DNA of 47,749 nt from Succinivibrio sp. (lineage in GTDB: Bacteria > Pseudomonadota > Gammaproteobacteria > Enterobacterales > Succinivibrionaceae): the NCBI GenBank assembly GCA_017469335.1, contig JAFUGP010000005.1, positions 1 through 47,749 on the forward strand. The letters run 5' to 3'. Position numbers and translations under genes: made by a program. Positions 1 through 8,463 of the stretch are shown one piece after another. Position 1 is the first letter of the stretch. Each line of letters begins with the position of its first letter. The notes beneath the pieces were generated by a model that did not search any database, was not told where the DNA came from, and saw only the letters and a program-made list of their open reading frames with translations.

Positions 1-1174
1 AGCAGAGCAGTGAGGATAAGGCGGTTGCCGTTTCGCGGTTGGCAAAGCCCAATTTGACATTCACCCGCCCTGAGTCCAGAACCGAGCGCAAGGTCAGATA
101 CCCGGTCTGGCACATCAGCACGCTTTGATTGATGGAGGTCAAGGAGGTGGGGTTTTGGAAGTCCTCATAGGATATTTTGATGGCATCCTGCTGCAGCATC
201 AACACTTCCGGGGTATGCTTTTCAAGGTAATTGGCGAGGATGGAAGGCACTCCTCCCACCTCGTACCAGTAGTCACCGAAGATCACTTTATGATTGAGGC
301 TTAGGGCCCGCAGAAAATGGTTGACGGACCAGGTGGAGAAGACCTTGTCACGGTGCTTTTTGTCAAAACAGTAGCCGTCATAATGATAGGCCATGCGATC
401 GAGGAACTCTTTTATCTGCGCGTCGGTGACATCCTCAAGCTTAACCTTTTGTTCATAAGAGACACCCAGTTTGAGATAGTCGCTGTAGAAGCGCTTAATC
501 TCCTCGCGGGTAAAACCTATCATCTGGCTGAAGGCGGACTCATAGGTTAAGTCCTCAATGTCCGAGCCTGCCGAGAAGATGGAGACGTCCTTTAAGCGTG
601 TCACTCCGGTGACGGCCAGGAACTTGATTTGTTTGTTGCTTTTGAGGTTGGAGTAAAAATTCCTGATACAGACTCTGAACTCCTCGTAGAGCTCACGGTT
701 ATTGATGTTGGCCGTCATCTGATAGTCATACTCGTCAATTAAGATGACTATCCTCTGCTTCTTGCGTTTTAAGGCATTGAGCAGTTCCAGGATGGCCACG
801 TCAGGCTCGGTGCTTTTGACCTTTCCTGTCAGCTCCACCTCATCGGCAAACTCCGCTATGGCCTTGGAGCAGAGCTCCTTGAACTCCAAAACGCTCTGGG
901 CGCGGTAATTCTGAAAGTTAAGCCTCAGCACCGGGAACTGCCCGAAAGTCCACTTATCGTAGATCCAGGTATCCTTGAAGTAGGGGTCCGCCCCTTCTTC
1001 AAATAAGGTGCCGATGATGTTTAAGGTCAACGTCTTGCCGAAACGGCGGGGCCGGGAGAAAAATACGCGCTTGTATTTTTTTACCAGCTTATAAATGTAC
1101 TGAGTCTTGTCTACGTAGATGTAGTCATTGTCAGCAAAATCCTCAATGCCGTCGGCCTGTGAGATTTCCTTCAT
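1..1174 (-). CDS. DUF1703-type AAA-ATPase / PD-(D/E)XK protein, partial (copy 1)
   Basis: The gene runs off the left edge, so about 391 N-terminal codons are visible and the nuclease-like C-terminus is missing. Reading leftwards, it shows YVDKT near the start, the Walker A-like SRPRRFGKT and a LIDEYDYQM Walker B segment, as in the AAA-ATPase-like family usually fused to a PD-(D/E)XK domain. The start at 1174 is chosen because AGGAG lies about nine bases upstream; an upstream in-frame ATG pair at 1222 lacks such a site. It is a close paralogue of the gene at 1659-3296: the central ATPase region is nearly identical at nucleotide level, while the part near the window edge has diverged. The cellular role is unknown; the family is often considered mobile or defence-associated, which is inference here. 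Confidence 0.85.
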   Translation of the reverse strand, partial: MKEISQADGIEDFADNDYIYVDKTQYIYKLVKKYKRVFFSRPRRFGKTLTLNIIGTLFEEGADPYFKDTWIYDKWTFGQFPVLRLNFQNYRAQSVLEFKELCSKAIAEFADEVELTGKVKSTEPDVAILELLNALKRKKQRIVILIDEYDYQMTANINNRELYEEFRVCIRNFYSNLKSNKQIKFLAVTGVTRLKDVSIFSAGSDIEDLTYESAFSQMIGFTREEIKRFYSDYLKLGVSYEQKVKLEDVTDAQIKEFLDRMAYHYDGYCFDKKHRDKVFSTWSVNHFLRALSLNHKVIFGDYWYEVGGVPSILANYLEKHTPEVLMLQQDAIKISYEDFQNPTSLTSINQSVLMCQTGYLTLRSVLDSGRVNVKLGFANRETATALSSLLC

Positions 1175-1248
1175 CTGGGCGCTCTCCTGTTTTCCAACAC
1201 CTAGGTCAGATACCCTCATCATGCCACCATGCAGCGGTCAATTCAATT
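1170..1248. repeat. 79-bp exact direct repeat, copy 1 (leader of DUF1703 copy 1)
   Basis: These 79 bases, covering the start codon, Shine-Dalgarno and upstream leader of DUF1703 copy 1, recur without a mismatch at 3292-3370 in front of copy 2. Identity ends abruptly at the 5' side, which suggests duplication or gene conversion with a sharp breakpoint. Confidence 0.9.
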
Positions 1249-1658
1249 AGGTAGCGTGGGCAGAATGGCCACACTTCCGGCGCGCCGGAAAATTAGTGGA
1301 GGCTACTAAGCCCGGTGGCGCCCTACAATCAAGCTCGTTAACAAATGTGTTGTCTCCTTAGATTTTGAGAATATTATGAATATATTCTGTTGTAATAACA
1401 CATGGTTGTTTACATGTTTTCTCAATATATAAACCTGCATTTCAAGCATGTTGGTCTTGATATTTGATGAATGATTTTTATGATCAATAAATTCGTTATG
1501 GACAGGTGCGGATCTATATCGCCTATTGGAGGATCATAAATATTGAGATTAGATAATCTAGTTGTAGCAGTTCGGTTAGATGTATATTTCTCACGAGTAG
1601 ACTTAATGTGCGCAATGTGCGGTATTCTTCAAGTATATCGGCATGGTTGCGATCTTAG
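1223..1658. other. AT-rich intergenic region between the two DUF1703 copies
   Basis: No convincing gene is seen in these 436 bases. The stretch from about 1320 to 1640 is clearly more AT-rich than its neighbours. A perfect 16-base palindrome lies at 1275-1290, roughly 100 bases upstream of copy 1. Several AT-rich hexamers could serve as -10 boxes but none has a matching -35, so no promoter is called. Confidence 0.6.
1275..1290. promoter_or_regulatory. perfect 16-bp palindrome upstream of DUF1703 copy 1
   Basis: TTCCGGCGCGCCGGAA is a perfect palindrome about 100 bases upstream of the start at 1174. It could be an operator for a dimeric regulator. No T-run follows on the minus strand and only a short A-rich stretch on the plus, so an intrinsic terminator is less likely. 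Confidence 0.35.
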
Positions 1659-3296
1659 CTAAGCCTCCGGCACTTCCTGCCACAGCGTAAATTTACGCTT
1701 ATCATCCCTGCCGTTGAAGACCAAAGCAAGCCTTAATAATGCCTTGCCGTCATCAAGCTCAGCGCCGTAATCGCGGCGCTTTATCTGGTTTACGGCATCA
1801 TCCAGGAGAGAGCGTTCGTCAGTGCCGTCCTTCGAGTACTTAAGCTCCAACACGACATGGCGCTCCTGGGTATGAGTCATGAGATCGCAGCGCCCCTTGC
1901 TGTTGTGTTTTTCAACTTCCACCTTAAGACCGCTGCCCTGCAAAAAGACCTGCAGCAGAGCGCGGACCATGGACTCTTCTTTAAGGGGATAGCGGTCATA
2001 GGCCACGGCGGCGAGCATTTTGTTGAAAAAGAGCACAAGCTTTTCAGCAGAGTACTGTGCGACAGCCTCTTTGGCCGGGTGGGTCTTTAAGAAATCCTCG
2101 CTGATGAAGCGGAACATGAGCAGCCGCGACAGCGCCTTTCTGACCTCCTGATTGGCCAGGCCCAAGGTTACAAACAGGCAATCCTCGTTTGCGGGTGACT
2201 TTAAGGTGAGATATCCCGTCTGGCACATCAGTACACTCTGGTTGATGTCCGTAAGCGAGGTGGGGCTTTGAAACTCGCTATAGGAAATGAGAATGTCGTC
2301 CTGCTGCAGGACTGACACATCCAGGGTATGAGTTTGCAGGTAATTGACCAGAATGGAGGGCAGACCGCCGCCTACTTCATCGAACCAGTAGTCTCCGAAA
2401 TTAACTCTTTTGCTGCTTGACATTTCCTGTAGGAAACTGTTCACCGACCAGGTGGAGAACACTTTGAGCTCACAGAATTTGTCAAAGCAGTAGCCGTCAT
2501 AGCGCCAGGCCATGCGATCTAACAGGTCATCTATCTGCGCTTCCGTAGCATCTTCCGGCCTGATCTCGGTATCTTCATAGGACACACCGAGCCTTAAGTA
2601 ATCATTGTAGAAGCGTTTAATCTCATCTCGGGTAAAACCTATCATCTGACTGAAGGCGGACTCATAGGTCAGATCTTTGATGTCCGAGCCTGCCGAGAAG
2701 ATGGAGACGTCCTTTAAGCGGGTCACGCCGGTGACGGCCAGGAACTCTATTTGCTCATTGCTTTTGAGGTTGGAGTAAAAATTCCTGATGCAGACTCTGA
2801 ACTCCTCATAGAGCTCACGGTTATTGATGTTGGCCGTCATCTGATAGTCATACTCGTCAATTAGGATGACTATCCTCTGCTTCTTGCGTTTTAAGGCATT
2901 GAGCAGTTCCAGGATGGCCACGTCAGGCTCGGTGCTTTTGACCTTTCCTGTCAGCTCCACCTCATCGGCAAACTCCGCTATGGCCTTGGAGCAGAGCTGT
3001 TTAAAATCCAAAACGCTCTGGGCGCGGTAATTCTGAAAGTTAAGTCTCAGTACCGGGAACTGTCCGAAATTCCACTTATCGTAGATCCAGGTGTCCTTGA
3101 AGTAGGGCTCCACCCCTTCCCCGTACAGAGTGCCGATGATGTTTAAGGTCAGGGTTTTGCCGAAGCGGCGGGGGCGGGAGAAAAATACGCGCTTGTAGTT
3201 GCTGACGAGTGAATAGATGTACTCAGTCTTGTCTACGTAAATGTAGTTACGGCCAGCAAAGTCCTTAATACCGTCGGCTTGCGAGATTTTTTTCAT
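1659..3296 (-). CDS. DUF1703-type AAA-ATPase / PD-(D/E)XK nuclease-like protein (copy 2)
   Basis: A 545-residue protein with an N-terminal AAA-like NTPase and a C-terminal nuclease-fold segment. Visible landmarks are YVDKTEYIYSLV, Walker A-like SRPRRFGKT, Walker B LIDEYDYQM, and near the C-terminus GRCDLM then VVLELKYSKD, matching the D...ExK core of PD-(D/E)XK enzymes. AGGAG lies about nine bases upstream of the ATG at 3296; an in-frame ATG pair 48 bases further upstream lacks a site. It lies 102 bases downstream of pepB in the same orientation. With copy 1 it forms a tandem pair with near-identical ATPase regions, so recent duplication is likely. Molecular function is undetermined; the domain call is firm. 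Confidence 0.88.
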   Translation of the reverse strand: MKKISQADGIKDFAGRNYIYVDKTEYIYSLVSNYKRVFFSRPRRFGKTLTLNIIGTLYGEGVEPYFKDTWIYDKWNFGQFPVLRLNFQNYRAQSVLDFKQLCSKAIAEFADEVELTGKVKSTEPDVAILELLNALKRKKQRIVILIDEYDYQMTANINNRELYEEFRVCIRNFYSNLKSNEQIEFLAVTGVTRLKDVSIFSAGSDIKDLTYESAFSQMIGFTRDEIKRFYNDYLRLGVSYEDTEIRPEDATEAQIDDLLDRMAWRYDGYCFDKFCELKVFSTWSVNSFLQEMSSSKRVNFGDYWFDEVGGGLPSILVNYLQTHTLDVSVLQQDDILISYSEFQSPTSLTDINQSVLMCQTGYLTLKSPANEDCLFVTLGLANQEVRKALSRLLMFRFISEDFLKTHPAKEAVAQYSAEKLVLFFNKMLAAVAYDRYPLKEESMVRALLQVFLQGSGLKVEVEKHNSKGRCDLMTHTQERHVVLELKYSKDGTDERSLLDDAVNQIKRRDYGAELDDGKALLRLALVFNGRDDKRKFTLWQEVPEA

Positions 3297-3370
3297 CTGG
3301 GCGCTCTCCTGTTTTCCAACACCTAGGTCAGATACCCTCATCATGCCACCATGCAGCGGTCAATTCAATT
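3292..3370. repeat. 79-bp exact direct repeat, copy 2 (leader of DUF1703 copy 2)
   Basis: Identical to 1170-1248. It carries the start codon, the AGGAG site and about 70 bases of upstream leader of the DUF1703 gene, so the translation signals were duplicated with the coding region. Confidence 0.9.
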
Positions 3371-3398
3371 GACGCAATTCACTAACAAAAAGTTCTGA

Positions 3399-4739
3399 TT
3401 AACCTTCGCTCCTGTACTGCGTAAGATAACAAGCCAGGCCCACAATGCCGGCCCCCGTGGGACCTGCAGCCAAAAATGGCGTGGCTGATGGCAGATAAGC
3501 AGAACTCAGATCAAGATGCGCCCAGGCAGTATCCTCGGGGACAAAGGCCGCCAGAAAAGAGGCAGCGGTAGCCGCCCCGGCTCCGTCTTCTATGGTGGAG
3601 GTATTGCAGAGATCGGCCCGGCGACATTTGATGTAGCGGCGGTGAAAGTCACAAAGGGGCAGCTGCCAGTAAAGCTCACCACAATCAGTCAGAGCCTCGG
3701 GCAGTCCTTTTGGCGGTTGCTGATTGCGGGCAAATAACGCGAACATGTCACGGCCCAGTGCCACTTTGGCCGCCCCGGTTAAAGTGGCGGCATCCAGGAT
3801 CACCCGCGCCCCGCTCCTGGAGGCTTTAAGCAGCGCGTCGGCCAGAATAAGCCGGCCCTCGGCATCGGTATTGCCTATTTCCACCCGCAGACCATTGGGA
3901 TAGGAGATGATGTCTCCGGGCACCACCGAGGAGTCGGACACCCTATTCTCAGTACAGGGCAGATAAATCCCGACCGGCACTTTAAGGCCCTGCCTGATTG
4001 CCAGTGCCAGCGCGCCGGCCATGGTCACCGCGCCGCACTTGTCGGTGCGCATATCGGCCATGGACTTGCCAGGTTTGAGATTATAGCCGCCGCTGTCAAA
4101 GGTAATGCCCTTGCCGCACAACGCCACCTCGGGCATCACGCCCTCCGCAGCTCCCTCAGGCAGATAGGTTCCAACTCCCAGACAGGGCGCGGCTCTGCTG
4201 CCCGCGCCCACAGCCTTAAGACCGGACAGGCTCTCAAACTCACTTTCCCCTCTTTGGATGATACGGTAGGTAAAGCTGCCACCGGACTTTGCTGCCGCCT
4301 GAGCGCACAACTCCAGGGCCTCTTTGGCAAACTGCGCGGGAGTACGGGTAAGCGCCGCGCCATCGGCCAGTTCCCGGCAGGGCAGCGCGACCTCCAGCAT
4401 GGTTTTGACGGCGCCAAGCTGTCTCTCATCCAGGTCAAGCGCCACCTTGAGGTCGCGTTTGCCGTCATACAGGGCCGTTACAAACCAAAAGCCCTCCAAC
4501 GCGCTCTCAAGCTTGTGCTCCAGGCGCAACTGACAGATCCCCAGCGAGGCTGTCGTGCGCGCGGCACGCATCAGCGGGCGCGAGTCGCCCGGTTTAAGCA
4601 GTATCACGAAGCTGCGATTACCGGTAGGCAGCGCGGCGGCATCAGCGGCAAATGGCGCGGTGGCGGCATCAAAGCTGAGTTTTACCTCGCACAAATCCTG
4701 CGGGGCGTCCTTGAGGGTAAAGAGTTCAACCTTGCTCAT
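3399..4739 (-). CDS. pepB: leucyl aminopeptidase family protein, peptidase B type (M17)
   Basis: A 446-residue cytosolic metallo-aminopeptidase of family M17 that would release N-terminal residues from peptides using two divalent metals. The family signature NTDAEGRLILAD is present, preceded by GKGITFDSGGYNLKPG and followed by DAATLTGAAKVALG; the order and wording match E. coli PepB more closely than PepA. Three consecutive ATGs (4745, 4742, 4739) overlap the end of iscS; AAGGA sits best spaced for the third, which is used. The iscS stop overlaps the first ATG, so the two genes are translationally linked. In E. coli pepB ends the isc cluster, and here it directly follows iscS without the intervening genes. 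Confidence 0.9.
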   Translation of the reverse strand: MSKVELFTLKDAPQDLCEVKLSFDAATAPFAADAAALPTGNRSFVILLKPGDSRPLMRAARTTASLGICQLRLEHKLESALEGFWFVTALYDGKRDLKVALDLDERQLGAVKTMLEVALPCRELADGAALTRTPAQFAKEALELCAQAAAKSGGSFTYRIIQRGESEFESLSGLKAVGAGSRAAPCLGVGTYLPEGAAEGVMPEVALCGKGITFDSGGYNLKPGKSMADMRTDKCGAVTMAGALALAIRQGLKVPVGIYLPCTENRVSDSSVVPGDIISYPNGLRVEIGNTDAEGRLILADALLKASRSGARVILDAATLTGAAKVALGRDMFALFARNQQPPKGLPEALTDCGELYWQLPLCDFHRRYIKCRRADLCNTSTIEDGAGAATAASFLAAFVPEDTAWAHLDLSSAYLPSATPFLAAGPTGAGIVGLACYLTQYRSEG

Positions 4740-4741
4740 CA

Positions 4742-5935
4742 TCATGTTCCTTGTTTTACGTTCCACATGCTCCCTGCCTGCTGCAGCCTGGGGATGACGG
4801 TTTGTATTTCCAAAAGCGCCCGCTCTATTTCCTCTTGCGTAGTCCAGCGGCCCAGAGAAAGGCGCAGTGAGGCACGAGCCAAGCTATCGCTGTGCCCGAT
4901 GGCCTTGAGCACATAAGAGGGTTTGAGATCGTCCGAGGCACAGGCCGAGCCCGTGGAGGCGGCAATGCCCGGCAGCGAGGGCAGCAGCATATGCCCGTCC
5001 ACCCCTTCAAAGCTTACCGACAAGATACCGGGCACGCGGCTTGCGGCACTGCCGTTGAAAATAATGCCCGGCAGCTCCCGCAGCCCCTGCTCTAACTTAA
5101 GTCGCAAGGCGGCGATACGCTCGGCATCCTGTCTGCCTTCTTGTTGCATGATCTCAAAGGCTTTGCCCATGCCCGCGATCTGATGGGTAGGCACGGTACC
5201 GCCCCGCAGCCCCCGCTCCTGCCCGCCGCCTGAGATAAGCGGGGCAAGCGGCACGGCGGCGCTGCGCTTGACGTACAGGGCTCCCACGCCTTTAGGACCG
5301 CAGATTTTCTCGGAAGTGAGGGTGGCCATGGTCACGTCGCTGTGCTCAAAGTCGGTTTGCACATAACCCGCGCTCTGTGCCGTATCGGTGTGAAAGAAGA
5401 TCCCCTTTGATTTACACAAGGCCGCGAGAGCATGTACGTCAGACACCGTACCCAGCACGCTGTTGGCCTGCGCAATACTCACCAGGAAGGTATCAGGCTC
5501 CAGGGCCTCTGCCAAAAGCTGCGTGTCAATGCTGCCGTCTTTACGCGGCGTCAGGTAGGTGACACGGCAGCCTTCCTTTTCCAAGGCCTCACAGCACTCC
5601 AGCACCGATTTGTGTTCGATGCGGTCGGTGACGATATGACAGCGGGGATCACCGCGTGCCTTCAGGGCTTGATACAGTCCCAGCAGAGCCAGGTTATTGC
5701 TCTCGGTGGCCCCGGAGGTGAAGGTGATCTCCAAAGGCGAGACCCCGATGAGCGCTGCCACCCGCTCGCGGTTTTGTTCCACCACCTCGGCGGCCTGCCA
5801 GCCGTAGACATGATCCTTAGCGTGAGGATTGGCAAAAGTACCGTCAATGCTCAGGCATTTCACCATCTCCTCAATGACGCGAGGATCGGTGGGAGTGGCG
5901 GCGGCATAATCAAGATAAACTGGGCGTGTGGACAT
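4742..5935 (-). CDS. iscS: cysteine desulfurase, IscS/NifS type
   Basis: A 397-residue PLP enzyme that takes sulfur from cysteine as a persulfide for Fe-S clusters and thiolated tRNA. The PLP lysine is K210 in TSEKICGPKG and the sulfur-accepting cysteine is C332 in STGSACAS, close to the E. coli IscS positions (206 and 328). TFTSGATESNN and HTDTAQSAG are also present. Spacing to pepB is zero. The usual partners iscR, iscU, iscA, hscBA and fdx are absent; the gene upstream is an ArsR-type regulator. The SEK in place of the usual SHK before the PLP lysine is a small departure. IscS is preferred over SufS because of the loop around the catalytic cysteine and the pepB neighbour. Confidence 0.9.
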   Translation of the reverse strand: MSTRPVYLDYAAATPTDPRVIEEMVKCLSIDGTFANPHAKDHVYGWQAAEVVEQNRERVAALIGVSPLEITFTSGATESNNLALLGLYQALKARGDPRCHIVTDRIEHKSVLECCEALEKEGCRVTYLTPRKDGSIDTQLLAEALEPDTFLVSIAQANSVLGTVSDVHALAALCKSKGIFFHTDTAQSAGYVQTDFEHSDVTMATLTSEKICGPKGVGALYVKRSAAVPLAPLISGGGQERGLRGGTVPTHQIAGMGKAFEIMQQEGRQDAERIAALRLKLEQGLRELPGIIFNGSAASRVPGILSVSFEGVDGHMLLPSLPGIAASTGSACASDDLKPSYVLKAIGHSDSLARASLRLSLGRWTTQEEIERALLEIQTVIPRLQQAGSMWNVKQGT

Positions 5936-6044
5936 GAAAGGCCTGCTTTTTTAGAACGTCAGCAGACAATCCAAAAGAGAGGTTAATCCGGTCGTAAACA
6001 CAACTCTAACGGCTCTTGCTGACTTGGGATTACGGGCAAGTTCC

Positions 6045-6440
6045 CTACTCGTGAATGTGGGAGACTGCCAGCTTGAAAACCTGCTCTACGTGGTCGTCAT
6101 CCAAAGCGTAAAACACTCTTTTGCCGTCACGCTTGACCCGTACCAGTTTGTTTAAGCGCATATTGCCCAGCTGATGGGACACCGCCGAGCGGGTCAGACC
6201 CAACAGCTCGGCCAGATCGCTCACGCACAGCCACTCACGCTGCTGCAGCGCGTCGACGATGCTGATGCGGGTGGGATCGGAGAGCGCCTTGAAAAACTCG
6301 GCGGCAATCATGACGTCATCATCGGGCAGCATGCTCTCCTTGAGCACACCCAGTTCCTCGGTCGAGAGCGTGCGATCACCTGCGCCCCGCGCTTTGTCGG
6401 TCATTTTGTCCAAGGACGGATCGGAGAGGACGGCAGACAT
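6045..6440 (-). CDS. ArsR/SmtB-family zinc-sensing transcriptional repressor
   Basis: A 131-residue winged-helix regulator. LCVSDLAELLG followed by TRSAVSHQLGNM is the ArsR recognition-helix block, and C72 corresponds to the SmtB alpha-3 cysteine. The last helix ends the protein and has D115, H117, H128 and E131, with exactly the D-x-H...H-x-x-E spacing of the SmtB alpha-5 zinc site. It should therefore be a dimeric repressor released by zinc or a similar metal; metal identity is inference. AGGAT sits six bases before the ATG at 6440. It starts nine bases after nlpI stops, so the two are probably co-transcribed, and iscS begins 109 bases downstream. No metal exporter is present in the window, so its target may be its own operon or elsewhere. 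Confidence 0.85.
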   Translation of the reverse strand: MSAVLSDPSLDKMTDKARGAGDRTLSTEELGVLKESMLPDDDVMIAAEFFKALSDPTRISIVDALQQREWLCVSDLAELLGLTRSAVSHQLGNMRLNKLVRVKRDGKRVFYALDDDHVEQVFKLAVSHIHE

Positions 6441-6449
6441 GACAGATCC

Positions 6450-7439
6450 TCAGCTGTTGGAGTGCACCAGAAGCTTGTCAGGACGCAGGCCGTAGCGGTA
6501 TTCCAACAGGCGCTGCTCCAACTCGGCAAAGCCCACCTCCAAAAAGTAGGTGACATTGGTGGCCTGGCACAATGACATGTAGTCATAACCTAACTTATCC
6601 TTACCCAGCAACAGCTGCATTTTGCCGATGTAGAAATAGGCCTCGCACAGATGCTCGGAAAAATCCTTCTGGTTGTGACGGTACAAGGCCACATTCTCCA
6701 GCAGTTCATCCTCGGTCATCTCCCCTAAGGTATAACGCACCAGGTTATAGCCCCACTCGCGATTGGGATTGGTCTTTTCGGCATGCTCCAGACGTTTTTT
6801 CAGCTTGACCTTGGCCTCCTCAACCCCCGAGAGTTCCCGCTCGACATAATACAGCCACAGCATGCGGTAAGGCTGCAGGGGATCACGGATATAGAAAGAC
6901 TTCAAATCCTGCAGTGCCGCGCTGAAACGCCCGGCATAATAGAGCGTCAAACCGCGGTTGAAATAGGAATACTCCAGATTGGAGTCAAGCTCCAGAGCCG
7001 CGCCGTAGGAGTCAATGGCCTCGTTGTAGCTGCCCTGCATGCTGCGGATGTTGGCCAGCGAGGCAAAGGCTTCGCCGAAATCAGGCTTCTCGCTTAAGGC
7101 GGCGATGGTAAAGGACTGCTCGGCGTTATTTAAGTTCAAGGCGTTGCTGGCCACGCTCGCGGCGTAGTAGGCCTCGGCCAGCTCGGTCTTGGTGTGAGGT
7201 CCGGTGCTCAGATAACCCATCACGCCCAGGAGCACATCCTCAAAGCGGTTTTTCTCCTCCGGGGCGATGTTGGTGAACATGATCTGGCGCGGCGGCACCG
7301 AAAACGGCCCGTACAGTTCCGCACCCCCGGAGCTCCCCGTAAAGCCGCTGCAGCCGGGCAGACACCACGCCGCCGTCAGCAGCGCGGCGGCACGCCAGGC
7401 CGCATTGCACCAAGGTTTCAGGGGGAGATTCAAGATCAT
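6450..7439 (-). CDS. nlpI: NlpI-like TPR lipoprotein
   Basis: A 329-residue outer-membrane lipoprotein with tetratricopeptide repeats. An N-terminal hydrophobic segment ends in the lipobox LPGC. The TPR part includes DSNLEYSYFNRGLTLYYAG, and the C-terminal half (LQPYRMLWLYYVE, REWGYNLVRYTLGEM, FSEHLCEAYFYIGKM) follows E. coli NlpI. In E. coli NlpI scaffolds peptidoglycan endopeptidases and Prc. The ATG at 7439 is used; a GTG at 7448 is possible, and neither has a clear Shine-Dalgarno. The start region lies right after the secF terminator, so translation may be inefficient or driven from an unseen leader. It is followed nine bases later by the ArsR regulator. Confidence 0.85.
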   Translation of the reverse strand: MILNLPLKPWCNAAWRAAALLTAAWCLPGCSGFTGSSGGAELYGPFSVPPRQIMFTNIAPEEKNRFEDVLLGVMGYLSTGPHTKTELAEAYYAASVASNALNLNNAEQSFTIAALSEKPDFGEAFASLANIRSMQGSYNEAIDSYGAALELDSNLEYSYFNRGLTLYYAGRFSAALQDLKSFYIRDPLQPYRMLWLYYVERELSGVEEAKVKLKKRLEHAEKTNPNREWGYNLVRYTLGEMTEDELLENVALYRHNQKDFSEHLCEAYFYIGKMQLLLGKDKLGYDYMSLCQATNVTYFLEVGFAELEQRLLEYRYGLRPDKLLVHSNS

Positions 7440-7450
7440 GTTCAGCACAC

Positions 7451-7480
7451 AAAAAAGCCGATCCTAAGACCGGCTTTTCC
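7451..7480 (-). terminator. intrinsic terminator after secF
   Basis: On the minus strand AAAAGCCG and CGGCTTTTTT form a stem around a GTCTTAGGAT loop, ending in a T run, 23 bases past the secF stop. This closes the yajC-secDF transcript and separates it from nlpI. Confidence 0.8.
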
Positions 7481-7502
7481 TTACAAAATCAAAGCTAAAG
7501 AG

Positions 7503-8450
7503 TCAGTCAATGCTCTCTATTATATCAGTTTCTTTTTTGTCAATCTTTTTGGGCACCAGATCTTGACGGGAAATACCCAGGATCAGGGCCCAGGTCGAGG
7601 CTACGTAGATGGAGGTGATGGTACCGAACACGATGCCCACGAACAGCGCCAGCGAGAAACCGAAGATCATCTCACCGCCGAAGACGAGCAACGCCACCAC
7701 CGTGATGAGGGTGGTACCGGAGGTGATGATGGTACGCGAGAGGGTCTGGGTGAGTGAGACATCAAACAGATGTTCCATGCTCACGTTGCGCGGCATGCGC
7801 GTGGCGTTCTCGCGGATACGGTCAAACACCACGATCTTGTCGTTCAGTGAGTAGCCCACCACCGTGAGCACCGAGGCGAGCACGGTCAGATCGTATTCGA
7901 CCTCCGTAAAGGAGAACACCCCCAGCACCACTATCACGTCATAGACCAAGGAGATCACCGCGCCGGTAGCCATACGCCACTCAAAGCGAAAGGCGATGTA
8001 GGCCAAAATGGCGATGAGGGAGACCACGATGGCCAGAATGCCGCTTTCCACCAGTTCTTCGCCTACCGCAGGTCCCACGTACTCCGAGCGGGAGAGTTTG
8101 ACATTGGGGTCTAAGGTACGCGAGGCGGACATCACCAGATTGGTGACGTTCTGCTGGTCAAGACCTTCCTTGGGGGCCACGCGCACCACCACATCCTTGG
8201 GAGTGCCGAAGTGCTGGGTGGTGCCCTCGATGCCGCGCTCGGCATAGGCCGCCTTGACCGCGTTTAAGTCCACGTTGGTGGTGTACTCGGTCTCAACCAC
8301 GATGCCGCCGGTGAAATCCAAGCCCCAGTTGAGGCCCTTGACGAAGAAGCACACGATGCTGGCGATGACCAGCCCTAAGCAGATCAGCTCCACCGGGAGC
8401 TTGATCTTCATGAAGGGAATGACGGTCCCTTCCTTGATGAACTGCATCAT
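7503..8450 (-). CDS. secF: protein translocase subunit SecF
   Basis: A 315-residue inner-membrane protein that with SecD and YajC uses the proton gradient to help proteins leave the SecYEG channel. It shows the GLNWGLDFTGG motif after the first membrane helix, a periplasmic P1-like region, then helices containing YSLNDKIVVFDRIREN, the conserved SecF block. AGGAGG lies nine bases before the ATG at 8450. It follows secD by 13 bases and is terminated by a hairpin at 7451-7480. Length is close to E. coli SecF (323). Confidence 0.96.
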   Translation of the reverse strand: MMQFIKEGTVIPFMKIKLPVELICLGLVIASIVCFFVKGLNWGLDFTGGIVVETEYTTNVDLNAVKAAYAERGIEGTTQHFGTPKDVVVRVAPKEGLDQQNVTNLVMSASRTLDPNVKLSRSEYVGPAVGEELVESGILAIVVSLIAILAYIAFRFEWRMATGAVISLVYDVIVVLGVFSFTEVEYDLTVLASVLTVVGYSLNDKIVVFDRIRENATRMPRNVSMEHLFDVSLTQTLSRTIITSGTTLITVVALLVFGGEMIFGFSLALFVGIVFGTITSIYVASTWALILGISRQDLVPKKIDKKETDIIESID

Positions 8451-8463
8451 GACTGTGGCCCTC

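Noticed and set aside
4254-4916. A 220-codon plus-strand frame over pepB and iscS
   Set aside because: Shadow of two conserved genes; composition (Arg, Gln, Ala) is that of an antisense frame.
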